The notes beneath the pieces were generated by a model. That model saw only the letters and a list, made by a program, of their open reading frames with translations, made no database searches and was not told the DNA's origin. Below, one piece after another: positions 7,108-10,964 of a DNA stretch of 10,964 nucleotides. The stretch's first letter is position 1. Each line of letters opens with the position of its first letter. The position numbers were made by a program, and so were the translations under genes. This DNA is from Paludibacteraceae bacterium (GTDB lineage Bacteria > Bacteroidota > Bacteroidia > Bacteroidales > Paludibacteraceae): assembly GCA_023227695.1 (NCBI GenBank), contig JALNVE010000079.1, positions 1 to 10,964 on the forward strand. The letters run 5' to 3'.

Positions 7108-7737
7108 TTATTGTGTTGTTTTTAGTTTCTTCTCAAGAAACCAAATGACAATACCACAATATGGTTTGAATTGTCCATCTTTATCTTTAGTATTCCATTT
7201 TATTATAAGATTGTTCAGATTATAAGAATTCCAATCGTTCTTTTTTTTGAGAAAGTTAATGATAGCATTTAATGTTTCTAATCTGTTTTTTGATAATAAT
7301 TTGTTGTTTAAGTTGAGAATTTGTTTGATTTCTCTGTTGTATTGTTGATTGGATGATTTTATTTCTCCATTTTTTGATCCATATGAAATAGTAGAAATTA
7401 ATTTATTGTCAAATAAATTGAAAGAGATGTCATTGTCTCCTTTCTTTTTGTCACAATGGAAATTGTCATTAATGGCTCCAGGACAACATATAACCATATT
7501 ATTGTAGCAAAGTTCGCTTTCTGGATGTTGTACTCTGCATAAGAGATGTTCGATTCTTGAATCTTCATTGCTGTTAGAATCTTTTACTGGAATCCTTCTC
7601 ATGCAGTAAGCACAAATGTATCCTTGTTCTTCAAGTAAGGATTTACGTAATTCAGGTATGGATTTATATCTGGCCCCTTTTGTGCAACGATATCTTGTCC
7701 ATTCTTGGGGTTCTAGTTGCTTGTTTATTTTAATCAT
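7108..7737 (-). CDS. ptuB: HNH endonuclease of a Septu-type system (PtuB-like, TIGR02646 family)
   Basis: 209-residue HNH nuclease, the predicted DNA-cutting effector of a Septu anti-phage system. A first Cys pair is at C42-x2-C45. The HNH core follows as RIEH (His64), YNNM (Asn79/Asn80), CC at 84-85, and HCDKKKG (His94-Cys95), the signature of the TIGR02646 nucleases found with PtuA ATPases and in some retrons. The C-terminal half is a Lys/Asn-rich helical region, probably for docking on the ATPase. It starts 5 bases after the ptuA stop on the same strand, so the two are one transcript. The gene is clearly richer in A and T than dgt or addA nearby, which suggests horizontal gain. Family and pairing are well supported; phage defence activity is inferred. 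Confidence 0.85.
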   Translation of the reverse strand: MIKINKQLEPQEWTRYRCTKGARYKSIPELRKSLLEEQGYICAYCMRRIPVKDSNSNEDSRIEHLLCRVQHPESELCYNNMVICCPGAINDNFHCDKKKGDNDISFNLFDNKLISTISYGSKNGEIKSSNQQYNREIKQILNLNNKLLSKNRLETLNAIINFLKKKNDWNSYNLNNLIIKWNTKDKDGQFKPYCGIVIWFLEKKLKTTQ

Positions 7738-7742
7738 TTTGC

Positions 7743-9062
7743 TTAAAAAATACAGTTTAACATAGCTTCAGCTCGTGAAAGTTCTGGCAAATTATCTCCA
7801 AACTTTTCTTGCATTTTTTTTAGTAATTGTTTTGCTTCAGTTTCTTTTTCTTGGTCAATTAAGGAAAATAATTTTTTTAATTCTTCATCTACATTCTTAT
7901 CTCTTGGTGTTTGGTTTAGTAATGTTTCTGTAATTGTAGAAACATCCATTCCAAAAGTAACAGCAGAAGAAACACTATAACCTGTTTCTTTAGAAAAAGA
8001 AAGCTTGTGTATCGTATTTTCATCGTTATTTTCAATGCCAGTCATTACCATAGGTGCATGTGTAGTAACTATAAATTGCAAATTTTGAAAAGTTTGTTTT
8101 AGACTTTTTAAAATAGATGATTGGAGTGTTGGATGTAAATGAAGATCTATTTCATCTATTAAAACGGTGCCTTTTGTTTGCTTGCATGCGTTTAATCCAA
8201 AAATGCCTCTGTTTAATAATGCGCATCTAAATGCTATATCTGTGACTATGTTAACTAATCGTCTATACCCGTCAGAAAGGAAATCAGATTCTATTTCTCT
8301 GCCATCCATATAAACATAGTATACTTTCTTTTGGATTGGACGAATTTGTAAATCTTGGATGATGTTACATCCAGAAGCTCCTAATGTATCCGTGAGAGCA
8401 TTCTTTACAATCTCGATTTCATCGTTATTTTTTTTGCCTTCTTGTAAAATGAGTAATCTTTTGATCCAATAAGGAAGAAATCCGCTACCTTCTAAACATT
8501 CGTAATAACCAAAAGATGGTTTTTGATCATAGTTTTTAAATTTTCCAGCATCAATTTTTCTGTTTGTATGAATATCTTCTGTTGAAAAACTTGCAAATAA
8601 AGGCAGTGCTTGTTTCTGTCCTTTTTGATCAAAATATTCTTTACTTAGATTATAAGAGAATTCTTTATAATCTTTTATTCCATAAATAAGCGCTCTGCTA
8701 TTTTTTTTACTATTCTTGGTAAGTGTAAACGGTAATTCTTGATCTAAAATGAATGGTAGGTTGTTTTGTGCTAGTTGAAAAGAGGAAAAAGAAAAATCAG
8801 TATCAAAAGATATGTGTATTGGTTGTTCTGGAGCAATGATCCCATTTATGCTTATTTGTTGAAAATCACGGCTGTCCGGATTCATCCATTTAGTGTTTTC
8901 ATCGCTAAATCCAGAAAAGAATGCACTTAAAATGTATTTACAAGCTTTAAGTACAGATGTTTTTCCACTAGCATTATCACCTATTAGAAGGTTTATTCCT
9001 TTTTTGAAGGAAAAGGATTGGTCTGTATAACATCTGAAATTTTGTAATCTGATATTTTTCAT
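7743..9062 (-). CDS. ptuA: AAA/ABC-type ATPase of a Septu-type system (PtuA-like)
   Basis: 439-residue ATPase of the SMC/ABC-like group (COG3950-type), the predicted sensor-regulator partner of PtuB. It opens with the family's RLQNFRCY segment, then Walker A GDNASGKTS at 28-36. The ABC signature is LSDGYRR at 262-268, Walker B is LIDEIDLHLHP at 301-311 with Glu304, and the switch histidine is His335 in TTHAP. All nucleotide-binding elements are intact. In characterised Septu systems PtuA forms oligomers that hold PtuB and release its nuclease when ATP falls or phage is sensed. That is family knowledge; here it is inferred from the gene pair. Overlapping defence families (Gabija GajA, OLD) carry a TOPRIM domain, which I do not see. 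It is first in the two-gene operon, in AT-rich DNA. Confidence 0.85.
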   Translation of the reverse strand: MKNIRLQNFRCYTDQSFSFKKGINLLIGDNASGKTSVLKACKYILSAFFSGFSDENTKWMNPDSRDFQQISINGIIAPEQPIHISFDTDFSFSSFQLAQNNLPFILDQELPFTLTKNSKKNSRALIYGIKDYKEFSYNLSKEYFDQKGQKQALPLFASFSTEDIHTNRKIDAGKFKNYDQKPSFGYYECLEGSGFLPYWIKRLLILQEGKKNNDEIEIVKNALTDTLGASGCNIIQDLQIRPIQKKVYYVYMDGREIESDFLSDGYRRLVNIVTDIAFRCALLNRGIFGLNACKQTKGTVLIDEIDLHLHPTLQSSILKSLKQTFQNLQFIVTTHAPMVMTGIENNDENTIHKLSFSKETGYSVSSAVTFGMDVSTITETLLNQTPRDKNVDEELKKLFSLIDQEKETEAKQLLKKMQEKFGDNLPELSRAEAMLNCIF

Positions 9063-9134
9063 TTTGTTTCCAACATTCTAAATGGATGAAGTATGATGAT
9101 CATTCAAAACTCGATAGTAACAACTTAACTATAA

Positions 9135-9150
9135 CAAAGATAATATCTTT
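9135..9150 (-). promoter_or_regulatory. Candidate -7 element and palindrome upstream of ptuA
   Basis: On the minus strand 9142-9135 reads TATCTTTG, a perfect TAnnTTTG box about 70 bases before the ptuA ATG. It forms one arm of a perfect inverted repeat (AAAGATA 9136-9142, central A, TATCTTT 9144-9150). No clear TTG at -33 is seen. The palindrome could be an operator, a weak end-of-transcript hairpin for the upstream addA-like gene, or chance in AT-rich DNA. Confidence 0.35.
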
Positions 9151-9180
9151 TTGATAAATCATCTCCTTTTCTTACGTTTT

Positions 9181-10964
9181 CTATACCCCTACAATCTCCC
9201 CATCCTCGACATACCAGATGTAACCTTGTGTCTTATAGCCCATCTGGGAGATGAGGGTTTTATATTCGTTTATCTGTTTTTCGTGACGCTTGTTTTTCTT
9301 TCCGAATTTGAAGTCGACGATGGTCATAAGGTCGTCGTTCTGCATAACTCTATCGGGTCGTCTTACCTGAAATTTGCCGTTTTCATCGTGGAAAATCAAC
9401 TCGCATTCGTTGAATAGACGGATGCCTTCTGTAAACCATTGGCTCACCTTTGCCTTCTCAATGGCCTCCTTCACGTATTTAATCAGCTTCTGTTTCTCCT
9501 CTTCATCTTTGATGGCTCCTTCAAACATAAGCTTGTCTGCTGCTGCTGGAATGTCGTTGAGGCTACGGATATTCGAGAAAAGCTGGTGCAGCAGGTTTCC
9601 TCGGTTGATGTATTCGTATCGGCTGCTAACGTCCTCGTTCTCTTCGTTATTGATGAAGTCTTTTGAACGGTTGGATTGACGGAAGAGCGCTTTTTGCTTA
9701 TATGAATAGTAGTTGAAGTGTAAAGCCTCTGGTTTTTTGTTGAGCTTGTTGGCCGATGATCCCTTCTCTTTCTTTTCTTTTGTATATAATTTTCCTGAGG
9801 TATAGATGCCCTTCTCTTCGTCCCAACCGTTATTGAATGCCTCCTCTGTTTTTAAGATGGCGAGCATTAGGTCGGAGACGTTGCGGAACATTTTGTTATC
9901 GTCTTTTTTCTCCTTGCCTTCCTTCTCCTCGTAACGCTGCCCGAAGATAATCATGTTTTTCTCAGCACGGGTCAAAGCCACGTAGAGGACGTTGAGGTTG
10001 TCTACAATCAACTGTTCCGTCTCTTCGTTAAACTCTTTGTTGAAGATGGACTCTTCCATATCCTTGCCGTATTTGATGGGCAGAAGCGGAAGTTTAGCGT
10101 AAGGTTCCTCGTCGGTAGAGCACCAAAGTAACGGACTAAGAGTTGAATCGAAGGTCAATGTCCAATCGCAGAACGGCAGGATTACCGTATGGAACTCCAA
10201 TCCTTTGGATTTGTGGATAGACATGATTTTGATGCCGTTAATTTCGCTACTGAACGGGATGGTCTTGCCGCAAAGCGTACTGTCCCAATAAGCCAAGAAG
10301 GCTTGTATGTCTGACGATTTTTTAATTAAAAAATCGTTGATTCCATCGAGAAATGAGTACATATAACTCTCCTGACCACTGAGGGTGTCGAGCTGCATGA
10401 TTCGGTAAATATCTTCTACCATTTCATAGAGCGGAAGAAGGGCGGCTTTGTTTAACGCTGCCTCAAGTTCAGTTATGCTGGATACAGCTCCTTTGTCTAT
10501 CTGTCCGGCCAACTGACTGATGTCTTTTTTGCCAATCTCAGTCTGATAGGATAGAGAGAGCTGTGCTTGATATATCGGGTTCTCTGGGTATGCAATGTAT
10601 TTTAAAGCTTGGATAATCATCTGTATCGCTACGGATGAGTCCAATCGGTAAGCCTCATCTGATATGACGTCGTAGTTGTACGGCTTCTCGGGATTGGCCT
10701 TCTTGTAATCGGAAAGGTACTCGGCAATCATTGGGATGCTCTTGTTCTTTCTGACGAGGATGGTTATTTCATCTGCTCGGATGCCTTGGCTTTGCAGCTC
10801 CTCAATCTTTCCGACCAGCCGGATGAGTGTGTTCTCGTAATAGTCTTCTTTCGGACCAGTTATAAATTCAACGCTTACATGACCTTCTTTCTCCTTTTTT
10901 GAACACTCTTGCGTCACGTCTGAGTAGGCTTTGCGCATGTTCTGATTCTCATCACCCATATAAA
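9181..10964 (-). CDS. addA: AddA/RecB-like UvrD-family helicase-nuclease, C-terminal part (5' end outside window)
   Basis: Partial gene: the frame stays open to the right edge and lacks helicase motifs I to IV, so about half of a protein of roughly 1,000-1,100 residues is missing. The ATG at 10959 is internal, not a start. Numbering from that Met, UvrD motif V (IMSIHKSKGLEF) is at 245-256 and motif VI (NVLYVALTRAEK) at 323-334. The C-terminal PD-(D/E)xK nuclease has RRPDR (Asp536), VDFKFG (Asp549 and Lys551) and the following QINEY (Gln562), the RecB-type nuclease signature. Both active sites therefore look complete. The enzyme processes double-strand DNA ends for RecA-dependent repair and degrades unprotected linear DNA. 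An AddB-type partner would be expected upstream, off the window. It ends in TAG, 118 bases before the ptuA ATG. The name addA rests on domain order; a RecB-type or other UvrD nuclease name would also fit. Confidence 0.85.
   Translation of the reverse strand, partial: YMGDENQNMRKAYSDVTQECSKKEKEGHVSVEFITGPKEDYYENTLIRLVGKIEELQSQGIRADEITILVRKNKSIPMIAEYLSDYKKANPEKPYNYDVISDEAYRLDSSVAIQMIIQALKYIAYPENPIYQAQLSLSYQTEIGKKDISQLAGQIDKGAVSSITELEAALNKAALLPLYEMVEDIYRIMQLDTLSGQESYMYSFLDGINDFLIKKSSDIQAFLAYWDSTLCGKTIPFSSEINGIKIMSIHKSKGLEFHTVILPFCDWTLTFDSTLSPLLWCSTDEEPYAKLPLLPIKYGKDMEESIFNKEFNEETEQLIVDNLNVLYVALTRAEKNMIIFGQRYEEKEGKEKKDDNKMFRNVSDLMLAILKTEEAFNNGWDEEKGIYTSGKLYTKEKKEKGSSANKLNKKPEALHFNYYSYKQKALFRQSNRSKDFINNEENEDVSSRYEYINRGNLLHQLFSNIRSLNDIPAAADKLMFEGAIKDEEEKQKLIKYVKEAIEKAKVSQWFTEGIRLFNECELIFHDENGKFQVRRPDRVMQNDDLMTIVDFKFGKKNKRHEKQINEYKTLISQMGYKTQGYIWYVEDGEIVGV

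Noticed and set aside
7108..9062. Retron carrying PtuA/PtuB effectors
   Set aside because: No reverse transcriptase gene lies beside the pair, and the flanking gaps (204 and 118 bases) are filled without one.
9151..9679. Plus-strand open frames opposite the addA-like nuclease domain
   Set aside because: They are shadows of a region with clear RecB-type nuclease motifs on the minus strand.
10930..10959. MGDENQN near the right edge as UvrD helicase motif III and ATG 10959 as a true start
   Set aside because: The segment lacks the QSIYxFR continuation of motif III and precedes an AYSDV-Q segment that I place after motif IV. The frame stays open upstream, so the Met is internal.

Overview
The window reads as a chromosomal segment from a member of the Bacteroidales (Bacteroidetes). 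A Prevotella- or Bacteroides-like host is my guess. The protein families and their wording fit this group. Shine-Dalgarno sites are largely absent. The intergenic regions carry perfect copies of the Bacteroidetes -7 promoter element TAnnTTTG. TAG, TAA and TGA all end genes, so the code is standard.

Left region (about 220-2835, minus strand): a tight three-gene operon. dgt (an HD-domain dGTPase) comes first, then a family-6-like uracil/hypoxanthine-DNA glycosylase 3 bases later, then tcdA (the t6A-to-ct6A tRNA dehydratase) directly abutting. The first two genes both concern the nucleotide pool and damaged bases in DNA; tcdA is a tRNA modification gene. Positions 1-220 have no complete gene. 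They hold a 10-11 bp-period CTCTGTG repeat cluster and a possible start of a gene leaving the window to the left.

Middle region (3029-6903, plus strand): a membrane protein with a CHASE2 sensor domain overlaps by 4 bases (ATGA) a gene for an exported WG-repeat / Ig-like / caspase protein. The two look like a sensor-effector pair acting in the periplasm. The caspase gene is broken by one in-frame TAG at 4609-4611, between the first and second of three repeats whose spacing is exactly 88 codons. A HAD-superfamily phosphatase follows 27 bases after it. A divergent promoter region (2836-3028) separates this module from dgt.

Right region (7108-9062, minus strand): an AT-rich two-gene island encoding an AAA/ABC-type ATPase (PtuA-like) and a TIGR02646-type HNH nuclease (PtuB-like), that is, a Septu-type anti-phage system. 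No reverse transcriptase is visible in the window. Beyond it, 9181 to the right edge is the C-terminal part of an AddA/RecB-like helicase-nuclease whose 5' end lies outside the window.

The most notable items are the CHASE2 plus caspase pair with its single nonsense codon, and the Septu island set between housekeeping-type genes.
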